5,772 bases of DNA from positions 1-5,772 of the forward strand of contig DAOWNU010000146.1 in assembly GCA_030642425.1 (NCBI GenBank), written 5' to 3'. The notes beneath the pieces are model-generated. The model saw only the letters and a list, made by a program, of their open reading frames with translations. It ran no database searches and had not been told where the DNA came from. Origin of the DNA: a bacterium (GTDB lineage: Bacteria > UBP14 > UBA6098). A program made the translations under genes and the position numbers. Shown here one piece after another: positions 1-5,772 of this stretch (positions within the stretch are counted from its first letter, which is position 1; the number at the start of each line of letters is the position of its first letter).

Positions 1-484
1 CGGTTGTTTTGGTTTTCTTTTTGATCTTGATTTCTACCGGTTTCCCGCAGAAGGGGCATTTCACGGTTCTGGATTTCTCGCTTTTAGCAATTTCCTCCGC
101 CTCGTCGGATGAGAACCGCTCATTGCAGTGCGGGCATTTCTTCCTAAATAGGTAGTTCCGCTCGTGATAATAGCCGAGAAAGAACATCCCCTGGTCTTCC
201 AGGGGCGTGAATCCCCGGAATTTCTCGGCGGGCAGATCTTCCATGATCTCCGCTATTAACCAATCGTAATAGCCGCCGTGCTCGCCCTTCTTTGTGTGAT
301 GCGAGGATAGCTTCAGGAGCAGCGGGAATACCGCCCGCGGGGTCGTGCACGCCGATCCGAAATACTTGTCCTTGATAGTCGCGTTGAGCTTGCCGCCCGC
401 GGCGTCTTTTTGTGCCCCCTCTAAGACGGCGAAAAGTCGTCCAAGAAGATAGGGCGCTTCCTTGTTGTCTGGGTTTCGTGACAC
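1..484 (-). CDS. cas11c: Cas11c small subunit from internal GTG start within cas8c; 3' end outside window
   Basis: Type I-C systems are known to make their small subunit, Cas11c, from an internal start near the 3' end of cas8c. It shares the cas8c frame and lines the belly of Cascade. Here GTG 484..482 is codon 460 of cas8c (1861-484 = 1377 = 3 x 459, so in frame). AAGGAGGT precedes it, with 5 nt between GGAGG and the GTG. The product would begin MSRNPDNKEAPYLLGRLFA, which is the segment expected of Cas11c. The normal core would be about 110 residues (cas8c 460-570), close to the usual Cas11c size. The shared frame then adds the zinc-ribbon-like extension (Cys at 117, 120, 143 and 146 of the short protein). 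At least 161 codons lie in the window. The start is inferred from sequence and family precedent, not from expression data. Confidence 0.8.
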   Translation of the reverse strand, partial: MSRNPDNKEAPYLLGRLFAVLEGAQKDAAGGKLNATIKDKYFGSACTTPRAVFPLLLKLSSHHTKKGEHGGYYDWLIAEIMEDLPAEKFRGFTPLEDQGMFFLGYYHERNYLFRKKCPHCNERFSSDEAEEIAKSEKSRTVKCPFCGKPVEIKIKKKTKTT

Positions 485-1861
485 GGTCACCTCCTTGTTG
501 TGATTTTTAATAAGAACTGCTTTTGTTAACGATGCTCGATAGTAATTAGTTTTGCCGTCGGCGCGGATTCGCGACATGACGGCGGTTAAAAGGTTTTCGG
601 GGTAGCGTTCGCCGGTTAATATCGAGCGCATAAGCTCGCCCGCTAATAGCGGTTGAATGTTCTCCGATTTGCCCTGCACGGCGGTTTCCTTGAGAAGCCA
701 CCACAGGCCGGGGAAATCGAAGTCCTTCTCGTATTGCTTCTCGATTTTGAGTCGGGCGTAATGCTCGCCGAGTTTTCCGAAGACGTCCTCGACTGTCGAG
801 GGATACCAGAAGCGCACCGAGATACGCGATGCGTTGGGCGAGAGACCGAGAATATAGAATTTCTTGTCCTTTTCGTCCTTCAGTTCCTCCGGCATTTTGC
901 CCTCGCGGATGGCTTCGAGGAATTTATGGATATCTTCCTCGATTTCCGTGCCCGGATCGATAGCCTGCCCGAACCATGCCTCGACCGGCGAGTTCTCGCC
1001 CGCCCAGAAGACGGTCGTCGCGTCGCCGATTTGGACGTTTTGCCCGGAGCCTCTGCTTAGCAGGTAGTTCAGTGCGGTTGTGTATTTGAAGGCGGCTTCC
1101 TCGCTTATCGGAGCGTTATAGCTTTGCTCTTTCCCGTATGAACGGAAAGATTCGATATTGAAGCTTACAATATTTGCACCGGAAGATTGCGCGCCGCGAA
1201 CGCCTTTCAACGCCGGATGCAATCTTGCAATGGGAGCTTCTTCGCCGGTTATAAGACATATCGCTTCATATCCGGCTTCTTTCGATTGGCAACGCTTAAT
1301 CCAGGCCTTTCGTATCGCTTTCCTTCGATGAAGAAATTTCTTCTCGCCGTCCAAACGGAAAACAAGATTGCAACTAGCTACATCTTCCCAGTTATCCCAT
1401 TCTTCAACGTTTGATGGTTTCCAATTGTCGAGAAACTTCAGTAAAGCCTTCATGCCCTCATCATCGATTCCATCGCCCAATTCATGGTGGAATTCCTTAA
1501 ATGCCTGAAAGGTTTCACCTATGCGTTCGATCTTCCTTTTCATTTTCGCTTCAGAGAGGTCGTCTTTGATGATATCGGCTCCGAGAACATAACCGGTGTT
1601 ATCCCACATGAAGTTAGGAAGAATATTTGATGCTCGTTTAACTGCTTGGGGCACAACCATCGGCCTCGATACGATTTTCTTTTTGCCTTTTTTATCCTCG
1701 ACCTCGATACGGATTGTTTGAGGTTCGCCGACCAGTTCGCCGTCCTTATTAATAATGAGGCAATAATCGATTTTACCAACACTATATCCGATCGATGGCA
1801 ACGGCGAATCTTCTTCATCGGCTTTTCTGTTATAATACCCCGTCAGCGCTTGCAGTATCAT
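1..1861 (-). CDS. cas8c: Cas8c (Csd1), large subunit of type I-C Cascade, C-terminally extended; 3' end outside window
   Basis: Cas8c is the large subunit of the type I-C interference complex. It recognises the PAM and helps load target DNA. I translated 620 codons from ATG 1861 with no stop before the window edge. Csd1 landmarks are clear: an N-terminal YY...P-IGYS-region (residues 9-30), a central block with TGE, LHPALKGVRGAQ and SFN (205-234), SYGKEQ-NAP-SEEAAF-YTTALN-L (241-267), IGD-T-VFWA (278-287), and the C-terminal block EAPYLLGRLFAVLE (468-481), YFGSA (500-504) and FFLGYYHERN (560-569). Csd1 proteins normally end soon after that last block. Here the frame continues with Cys576, 579, 602 and 605 and a Lys-rich tail. 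The start is fixed by an ATGA overlap with the cas5c stop, with AAGGTG five bases upstream. The part coding for residues 1 to about 225 is visibly poorer in GC (about 37-50% in sampled 60-bp lines) than the rest. Family assignment is very secure; the true C-terminus is unknown. Confidence 0.96.
   Translation of the reverse strand, partial: MILQALTGYYNRKADEEDSPLPSIGYSVGKIDYCLIINKDGELVGEPQTIRIEVEDKKGKKKIVSRPMVVPQAVKRASNILPNFMWDNTGYVLGADIIKDDLSEAKMKRKIERIGETFQAFKEFHHELGDGIDDEGMKALLKFLDNWKPSNVEEWDNWEDVASCNLVFRLDGEKKFLHRRKAIRKAWIKRCQSKEAGYEAICLITGEEAPIARLHPALKGVRGAQSSGANIVSFNIESFRSYGKEQSYNAPISEEAAFKYTTALNYLLSRGSGQNVQIGDATTVFWAGENSPVEAWFGQAIDPGTEIEEDIHKFLEAIREGKMPEELKDEKDKKFYILGLSPNASRISVRFWYPSTVEDVFGKLGEHYARLKIEKQYEKDFDFPGLWWLLKETAVQGKSENIQPLLAGELMRSILTGERYPENLLTAVMSRIRADGKTNYYRASLTKAVLIKNHNKEVTVSRNPDNKEAPYLLGRLFAVLEGAQKDAAGGKLNATIKDKYFGSACTTPRAVFPLLLKLSSHHTKKGEHGGYYDWLIAEIMEDLPAEKFRGFTPLEDQGMFFLGYYHERNYLFRKKCPHCNERFSSDEAEEIAKSEKSRTVKCPFCGKPVEIKIKKKTKTT
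47..136 (-). other. Zinc-ribbon-like C-terminal extension of Cas8c/Cas11c
   Basis: This segment encodes residues 576-605 of the cas8c frame, with CPHC at 576-579 and CPFC at 602-605 (C-x2-C-x22-C-x2-C). The second knuckle is followed by GKPV and then KIKKKTK (612-618). Two knuckles with Pro and aromatic or His residues between the cysteines are typical of small zinc ribbons. It follows directly on the GYYHERNYLF block where Csd1 normally ends. A structural or nucleic-acid-binding role is inference. The pattern is read directly from the sequence. Confidence 0.75.
482..496 (-). promoter_or_regulatory. Internal ribosome binding site and GTG start for Cas11c
   Basis: On the minus strand AAGGAGGT (496-489) is followed by GACC and GTG (484-482), an almost ideal anti-16S match at good spacing in the middle of the cas8c frame. 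In cas8c these bases encode K-E-V-T-V. The 30 bases just upstream (501-530) contain only 7 G/C, so the site is likely unstructured and accessible. It is as strong as or stronger than the sites of the full-length cas genes here. Confidence 0.8.
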
Positions 1862-2574
1862 CGTTTCACCTTCTCGCTGTTCGGGTGGGGCACCTCGACT
1901 ATGCCGTCGCGCATCGTCGCCGGAAAGAACATCGGCTTTATGTCCTTCGGGTCGGCGAAATCCATGTCGAACAGCATCCAGTTGAGGTCTTTTTCGCCCT
2001 TGTCGGCGTAGCAGGAGACCGGCAGCGCCTCGTCGTCCTCGATAAGCTCGAAGTTCGCCGGGAACTCGCGGCATCCGAAGACCGGTTGCTTGTAGCACCG
2101 ACCGTCGCGCGCTCTTCGGCGGAACTGGTCGATATGCTTGCCGTCGGTGCGGTCGTCGGGCTTGCGGTCGCTCACGTCGATTCCTTTCGCGGCAATCTGC
2201 TCGTCGGTCAGCACCTCGAACTCCGCTTCGATAAGGTATTCGACATGTTTGAGCACCATCGCCGCGCGCTGCTGGCGGTCTTCCTCGATGAAATAGTCGG
2301 GCATCGGTGTATTCCCTTTCATCGCGCTCTTTGCGTTGCGAAAGGAAATCTTGCTCGCCAACTCGTTTCGCCGGATGTTTGTGAAAGCGATAGGGCGAAT
2401 TACGTGGATGCGTTTAATCACCCACCGAATCGACGGTTTCCAGTAGATGGCTTCGAGTATCCCGCGCGCCGCCGACGGCGTCATGACGTCGTAGGAAACT
2501 CTTTCCACCTTCATTTCGGGCCGGGTGAAGCAGGCGTAATCGCCCCACACCCGGAGTCTGACACCTTTTGACAT
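1858..2574 (-). CDS. cas5c: Cas5c (Cas5d), type I-C pre-crRNA endonuclease and Cascade subunit
   Basis: In type I-C systems Cas5c replaces Cas6. It cleaves the pre-crRNA at the repeat hairpin and stays on the crRNA 5' handle in Cascade. The 238-residue protein has the family length and a RAMP-type N-terminus (MSKGVRLRVWGDYACFTRPE). It then has the conserved block YDVMTPSAARGILEAIYWKP (28-47) and the RIHVIRPI (55-62) and TNIRRNE (65-71) segments. Tyr44 sits where the catalytic Tyr46 of Bacillus halodurans Cas5d lies. Lys109-His110 (VLKHVEYLIEAEF) plausibly matches its Lys116-His117, so the enzyme looks active; this alignment was done by eye. ATG 2574 is preceded by AAGGAGGT with 3 nt between, and the gene starts 9 bp after the cas3 stop. 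Its TGA overlaps the cas8c ATG as ATGA (1861-1858), suggesting translational coupling. Confidence 0.97.
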   Translation of the reverse strand: MSKGVRLRVWGDYACFTRPEMKVERVSYDVMTPSAARGILEAIYWKPSIRWVIKRIHVIRPIAFTNIRRNELASKISFRNAKSAMKGNTPMPDYFIEEDRQQRAAMVLKHVEYLIEAEFEVLTDEQIAAKGIDVSDRKPDDRTDGKHIDQFRRRARDGRCYKQPVFGCREFPANFELIEDDEALPVSCYADKGEKDLNWMLFDMDFADPKDIKPMFFPATMRDGIVEVPHPNSEKVKR

Positions 2575-2586
2575 TTGACCTCCTTA
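2575..2586 (-). promoter_or_regulatory. cas5c ribosome binding site overlapping the cas3 stop codon
   Basis: The minus strand reads TAAGGAGGTCAAATG from 2586 to 2572. The cas3 stop TAA (2586-2584) shares its two A residues with the Shine-Dalgarno sequence AAGGAGGT (2585-2578), followed by the cas5c ATG (2574). Ribosomes ending cas3 therefore stop on the cas5c initiation site, an arrangement that favours re-initiation and balanced expression. Confidence 0.85.
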
Positions 2587-5028
2587 TTCTAAATTGCTAA
2601 TGTATAAGTTAGTTGGATCAATATTATTGTCAAGCACTATTCCAACTTTCTCATTATATTTTCCCACTTTTTTCGGCAAAATGAACATCCCGCTTTCGGT
2701 CTCTTCCAGTGCCGGTCGGATTTTGTTGAAATCTTTCGCGTAAAGCGAGACGGTGTATCTCTGTACGGCGCGATAATCTTTACTATTCGGCGGCTCGTAT
2801 CCGCGGAACTTCGCCGCAATCTCCTTCGCGCGGTCGTCGTATTCGATAAAAACCGCCGTGGTCGGGCTGTCGATAAGGCGGAATACCTGCGCGATGTCCC
2901 TGAATGGGAAGAAGGCCTTCGAGATTTCCTTAGCGAGGCTCTCGATAATTTTCTTCGAGTCGAGTTGGTCGGGGCCTTTGAGCCAGAAAAGCTCTTTGAA
3001 AAACTCATCGACCGCGCGAAGTCCAAGCAGATCGAAATCACCCTTATCGATTTCCCCGGCGTGTCGGCGATTTATCCCCTCCGCAACCTCGGCGGCCTGT
3101 TTTATCGAGTGCAGGGCATCGGGTATCTTGTGCTCGCTCTCGAAGACATAGGTCTTGCCGATATCGCGTTTCCCCTCCCTGTTGCATCTCCCGGCGGCTT
3201 GCGCGATTGAGTCGATGCCCGCGGTCGCGCGATAGACGGTCGGGAAATCGATATCCACGCCCGCCTCGACGAGCTGCGTGCTTATCACGACGCAGGGCTT
3301 AGGATTGTCCGAATCGAGGCGCGGTCGGATTTCATCGTTGAAGACTTTCGAGCGGTGCGCCGGACATAGGTTCGTGCTCAGGTGGAAGAGGTTTTTTTCG
3401 TCGCATTCTTCCGCGAGCATCTTGTAGAGCGCCTTCGCGTGGCCCTTCGTATTGACGATGCAGAGGACTTGCTCGTGAGCTTTTATCCTTTCGACAAGTT
3501 CGTTGTCGGTTATTTTCTTACTGTCCTTTCCCTCGATGAACTCGACCTCGACGCGCTTGAGTTTCTCGTAAAGCTCGATGACCACTTTTCTTTTTTCTTC
3601 TTCGGTTTCGTTGCCGGTTTCGACGCCGACTATTTCGCGTGTGCCTTCGAGGCCGAACTTAAAATCGTCGCGACGGTTCAGCGCAGGCTGTGTCGCGGTG
3701 CAGAGGACGACGGTTGTGCGGTATCGCCCGGAAAGCTCGCGAATCGCCTCGATACACGGGCGAAGCAAATTCACCGGCAGCATCTGCGCCTCGTCGAGAA
3801 TGACCACGCTATTCATTATATTATGGAGCTTGCGGCAGCGCGTCTTGCGCGAGGCGAACAGCGACTCGAAGAACTGGACGTTCGTCGTTACAATAATCGG
3901 CGCGTCCCAGTTCTCGCAGGCGAGGTCGTGCGCGGTGGTTTCTTTATCGCCTTTGAAGTTATAACCGTCATTTTTCTCCTCGAAATTGCTGTGGTGCTCG
4001 ACGACGGAGTAGCTTAAATCACCCAACGCATGACGCAGTATGATGGAGTTTTTATATCCGATTTTAGCTTCGATATTATCGAAATCCAAATATCCGAGTG
4101 CATCGCGGAAAACCTTCGCATTTTGCTCGATAATGCTCGTGTAAGGTATAACATAAATGACGCGATCCATGCCGTGTTTTATCGCATGTTTCAGCGCGAA
4201 CGCGAGTGAGGAGAGCGTCTTGCCGCCGCCGGTCGGGACTGTCAATGTGAAAAGGCCGGGATCGAGTTCCGCTGCGTTCCGGCAGGCTTCGAGGACAAGG
4301 TTGCGATTGCGGTTCAGGTCGCTTTCGTCTTTGAGCGACTCGAATTCTGCGAGTTCTTCGTCGAGTTTCGCGGAAAGCTCTTCGAGCAAGGGACATTTGC
4401 CACGCGAATCGTATTGCGCGCGATTCATAAATCGCTCGGTGTCGAGCCAGTCGGCATCGACCAGCGCGGAGAAGACCATGCGAATCAGAAACGACATGCG
4501 GAAGGCGATGTTCTTCGGGTCTTTTGTGCCATCGCAGACGAATTTGATGTCCTCGAGCGCGAGATCGGGCTTCTCGGCATATTTACCGGCGCGGTCGCCA
4601 ATCGGCGGGATATTTTCCTTAACCAACCTTTTTTCGAGGGAAGCTCTGTCGCCGGCATCCTTCGCACTGCCGTTGGCGAGGCCGCTGTGGTGCCCGGCAA
4701 TCGTGTATTCGAGGATTCGAGCAATGGGCAACTCCTTCATGTCGGTGAAATGCCCGTCCGCGACCTGTGCGCCGGCAGTTGCGTGGTCAATTTTGCCGTG
4801 CCATTTCTTCTTAAAACTTTCGTCTTCACTTTTAATGTATTCCTGAAATTTGTCCGAGAACTTGCCGATGTCGTGCAGCTTCGCCGCGGCTTTCGCCAGC
4901 CTGGCGAGTTTAGGGTCGAAGGTGAAAAAACCCTCGGCAAGCTTCGCGGTGCCGTCGAGGTGTTCTTCGACGCTCTGTTCGCGGCCATCCTCCGAAATAT
5001 GCGCTAAAAACTTTGATTGCCCGGTCAT
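2584..5028 (-). CDS. cas3: Cas3, type I-C HD nuclease and superfamily 2 helicase
   Basis: Cas3 is recruited by target-bound Cascade, nicks the displaced strand and unwinds and degrades DNA in an ATP-dependent way. The 814-residue protein has both modules in the usual order. The HD nuclease domain (about 1-235) shows His23, the His-Asp pair 52-53 in KLHDIGKF, His82 (DHATAG), His113-114 (AGHHSGL) and Asp191 (ALVDADWLDTE), the expected metal ligands. The helicase shows Walker A PTGGGKT (265-271), motif Ia VIPYTSIIEQNA (293-304), motif II DEAQ (412-415), motif III TAT (444-446), motif IV around VLCIVNTKGHA (521-531), motif V STQLVEAGVDIDFP (583-596) and motif VI QAAGRCNREGK (610-620). A Cas3 C-terminal region follows. 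All key residues are present and the frame is intact, so the gene looks functional. ATG 5028 has AAGGAG (5040-5035) six bases upstream. It is the first cas gene of the operon and lies next to the likely promoter region. Confidence 0.98.
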   Translation of the reverse strand: MTGQSKFLAHISEDGREQSVEEHLDGTAKLAEGFFTFDPKLARLAKAAAKLHDIGKFSDKFQEYIKSEDESFKKKWHGKIDHATAGAQVADGHFTDMKELPIARILEYTIAGHHSGLANGSAKDAGDRASLEKRLVKENIPPIGDRAGKYAEKPDLALEDIKFVCDGTKDPKNIAFRMSFLIRMVFSALVDADWLDTERFMNRAQYDSRGKCPLLEELSAKLDEELAEFESLKDESDLNRNRNLVLEACRNAAELDPGLFTLTVPTGGGKTLSSLAFALKHAIKHGMDRVIYVIPYTSIIEQNAKVFRDALGYLDFDNIEAKIGYKNSIILRHALGDLSYSVVEHHSNFEEKNDGYNFKGDKETTAHDLACENWDAPIIVTTNVQFFESLFASRKTRCRKLHNIMNSVVILDEAQMLPVNLLRPCIEAIRELSGRYRTTVVLCTATQPALNRRDDFKFGLEGTREIVGVETGNETEEEKRKVVIELYEKLKRVEVEFIEGKDSKKITDNELVERIKAHEQVLCIVNTKGHAKALYKMLAEECDEKNLFHLSTNLCPAHRSKVFNDEIRPRLDSDNPKPCVVISTQLVEAGVDIDFPTVYRATAGIDSIAQAAGRCNREGKRDIGKTYVFESEHKIPDALHSIKQAAEVAEGINRRHAGEIDKGDFDLLGLRAVDEFFKELFWLKGPDQLDSKKIIESLAKEISKAFFPFRDIAQVFRLIDSPTTAVFIEYDDRAKEIAAKFRGYEPPNSKDYRAVQRYTVSLYAKDFNKIRPALEETESGMFILPKKVGKYNEKVGIVLDNNIDPTNLYISNLE

Positions 5029-5091
5029 AACCTTCTCCTTTTCATTTTATTTCGTTTTTAAGATAAGCTGTCGAACAAGACTGCGCAAGAT

Positions 5092-5126
5092 GTTTCTTAA
5101 TATAAAAGTAATTATTTATAAGAAAC
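5092..5126. repeat. 8-bp perfect inverted repeat upstream of cas3
   Basis: GTTTCTTA (5092-5099) and TAAGAAAC (5119-5126) are perfect inverted arms separated by 19 AT-rich bases. The repeat lies between the candidate promoter and the cas3 start. It could be an operator or a leader hairpin, but the long loop and low GC make chance a real possibility. Confidence 0.4.
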
Positions 5127-5141
5127 TATGAAACACTAACT

Positions 5142-5182
5142 ATTTTAGCAGAATTTTAGAGTGCAAATTAAATATTTTTGAA
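5142..5182 (-). promoter_or_regulatory. Candidate promoter of the cas operon
   Basis: Two overlapping sigma-70-like options face cas3. The first is TTCAAA (5182-5177), 18 bp, TAAAAT (5158-5153). The second is an extended -10, TGCTAAAAT (5150-5142), without a clear -35. Either would give a leader of roughly 100 nt before the cas3 ATG. The surrounding 100 bp contains only about 23% G/C, so chance -10 matches are expected; this is a plausible location rather than a proven promoter. A weaker alternative closer to the gene is TTGCGC-N17-TATCTT (about 5087-5059). Confidence 0.35.
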
Positions 5183-5210
5183 TTTGGTAGCGTTGCGTTA
5201 GACGAAATCC

Positions 5211-5247
5211 TAATGACTAATGAATAAGGTAAAAGGTAATAGGTAAA
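5211..5247. repeat. Degenerate heptanucleotide tandem repeat
   Basis: Read in steps of seven from 5211, the plus strand gives TAATGAC, TAATGAA, TAAGGTA, AAAGGTA and ATAGGTA. In another phase, 5227-5247 is AGGTAAA, AGGTAAT, AGGTAAA. Five degenerate units lie directly against the palindromic element to the right. The units are too short and too variable for a CRISPR array and resemble intergenic short tandem repeats. Confidence 0.65.
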
Positions 5248-5346
5248 AGCACCCCACCACACCACCTCTGGATTCCCGCTCCCCGCTTTCGCGAGGACAA
5301 GTTGTCAGGGCGCACACACGGGTGCGCCCCTACGGGTGCTGCTTTT
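5245..5346. mobile_element. Palindrome-rich MITE/REP-like intergenic element
   Basis: Three inverted repeats nearly abut. They are TCCCCGC-TTTC-GCGAGGA (5280-5297, one mismatch that is a G-T wobble on the minus strand), GACAA-G-TTGTC (5296-5306), and GGGCGCAC-6 nt-GTGCGCCC (5308-5329, perfect). The block is bounded by imperfect terminal inverted repeats: AAAAGCACCC (5245-5254) against GGGTGCTGCTTTT (5334-5346), which match except for an extra three bases. GGTAAAA occurs on both sides (5242-5248 and 5348-5354) and could be a remnant of a target duplication. Similar GC-rich palindromes, including the CGCGAAAGCGGGGA type, recur as dispersed intergenic repeats in many bacteria. It encodes no transposase, so any mobility would need one in trans. 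Confidence 0.5.
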
Positions 5347-5400
5347 CGGTAAAAATCAGCAATCTCTAATTTTGAATTGCCTTTTCCGCCGACTGCCAAC

Positions 5401-5772
5401 CTATTCGGGCTTTTTCTTGGATATTGGTTTTGCGGAACCCATCATACGGGCGAACATCGCGGTATCCGGGCTTTGCTCGAGGATTATTTTCATAAGGACA
5501 AGCAGCGGCACCGAGAGAAGCATCCCGATAATCCCCCAGATATATCCCCAGAAAAGCAGACCGAGCATCACGGTGAGGATGTTCAGTTTCAGGCGGTTGC
5601 CGATGAGTATCGGGTCGAGGACGTTGCCGACAAGTGTCTGCACGGAAACCAGAAGCGCCGCGAAAATGAGCGTCTCCACGCCCGAATCGAGATAAATAAG
5701 CCCCATCAAAATGGGCGGGATCGTAGCGACTATCGACCCGATGCTGGGAAAAAAATTGAGCGCGAACCCGAG
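5401..5772 (-). CDS. AI-2E family transporter (PerM/UPF0118), C-terminal part; 5' end outside window
   Basis: The frame is open from the window's right edge and ends at TAG 5403-5401, giving the last 123 residues. The AI-2E transporter family comprises inner-membrane proteins with about eight membrane spans. Members are proposed to export AI-2 or, in some cases, other small solutes or ions. The conserved C-terminal signature is present: LNFFPSIGSIVATIPPIL (1-22 region of the fragment), VGNVLDPILIGNRLKLN (48-64), then the hydrophobic stretch ILTVMLGLLFWGYIWGIIGM (65-84) and LLSVPLLVLMKIIL (85-98). Three or four membrane segments can be seen, and the tail ends in a basic cytoplasmic-type KKKPE. 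It lies on the same strand as cas3 but 372 bp upstream, with repeats between, so it is probably not part of the cas operon. The family is clear, but the substrate cannot be told from sequence. Confidence 0.92.
   Translation of the reverse strand, partial: LGFALNFFPSIGSIVATIPPILMGLIYLDSGVETLIFAALLVSVQTLVGNVLDPILIGNRLKLNILTVMLGLLFWGYIWGIIGMLLSVPLLVLMKIILEQSPDTAMFARMMGSAKPISKKKPE

Larger units (their letters stand above)
5029..5400. other. Intergenic region between the transporter gene and cas3
   Basis: I see no convincing gene in these 372 bp. The half next to cas3 (about 5041-5210) is strongly AT-rich and holds the promoter-like hexamers and an inverted repeat. The other half (about 5211-5346) holds a heptanucleotide tandem repeat and a palindrome-rich element. 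A 60-codon open frame on the minus strand (5399-5217) runs through the palindromes and looks spurious. No CRISPR repeats, tRNA or riboswitch fold was recognised, and no classical hairpin plus T-tract terminator for the transporter gene was found. Confidence 0.75.

Noticed and set aside
412..484. Cas11c starting at the neighbouring GTG (codon 458) instead of codon 460
   Set aside because: The codon 458 GTG is part of the Shine-Dalgarno sequence itself, so it cannot use it; codon 460 has proper spacing.
1540..1818. Frameshifted or split cas8c, suggested by a 92-codon minus-strand frame in another phase
   Set aside because: The in-frame translation from ATG 1861 is continuous to the window edge and carries all Csd1 blocks, so the other frame is a shadow.
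1795..2571. Long plus-strand open frame (258 codons) opposite cas5c, and similar ones at 653-1060, 3382-4017 and 4414-5007
   Set aside because: They lie antisense to clearly recognisable cas genes, show no family motifs, and are explained by the codon bias of GC-rich coding sequence.
5211..5247. Possible CRISPR array
   Set aside because: Units of seven bases with no spacers; type I-C repeats are about 30 bp or longer with unique spacers of similar size.
5308..5329. Rho-independent terminator for the transporter gene
   Set aside because: The 8-bp GC-rich stem is good, but no T-tract follows on the minus strand, and it sits among other palindromes as part of a repeat element.
5217..5399. 60-codon minus-strand frame downstream of the transporter gene
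   Set aside because: Its translation is dictated by the palindromes and repeats. Frames of this kind recur wherever such intergenic elements occur, and there is no ribosome binding site.

Overview
The window carries part of a type I-C CRISPR-Cas operon of a bacterium, read entirely on the minus strand, plus the tail of an unrelated membrane-protein gene. In transcription order (right to left) it holds the C-terminal end of an AI-2E/PerM-family transporter (5772 to 5401), a spacer of about 370 bp, cas3 (5028 to 2584), cas5c (2574 to 1858) and cas8c/csd1 (1861 to beyond the left edge). cas3-cas5-cas8c is the usual type I-C order, so cas7 (csd2), cas4, cas1, cas2 and the CRISPR array are expected past position 1. 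None of these is in the window. Sampled coding stretches range from about 40% to 68% GC and the spacer is far more AT-rich. Nothing here identifies the host beyond a bacterium of moderate GC content.

The cas genes are packed for coupled translation. The cas3 stop codon overlaps the Shine-Dalgarno sequence of cas5c, and cas5c and cas8c share an ATGA overlap. The gene products fit the known type I-C division of labour. Cas5c cuts the pre-crRNA and caps the crRNA 5' handle. Cas8c is the large subunit that reads the PAM. Cas11c, made from an internal start inside cas8c, is the small subunit. Cas3 is the HD nuclease/helicase recruited to degrade the target.

Two points stand out. First, a near-perfect Shine-Dalgarno sequence followed by an in-frame GTG lies inside cas8c at codon 460, after a very AT-rich stretch. 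This is where a Cas11c start is expected. Second, the cas8c frame does not stop after the usual GYYH-type C-terminal block. It continues into a four-cysteine zinc-ribbon-like segment (C-x2-C-x22-C-x2-C) and a lysine-rich tail that runs off the window. Because Cas11c shares this frame, both subunits would carry the extension. I do not recall this extension as a standard part of Csd1.

The spacer between the transporter and cas3 has two parts. Next to the transporter is a short palindrome-rich, MITE/REP-like element with imperfect terminal inverted repeats, abutted by a degenerate heptanucleotide tandem repeat. Next to cas3 is a strongly AT-rich stretch with promoter-like hexamers and an 8-bp inverted repeat, which probably holds the operon promoter.
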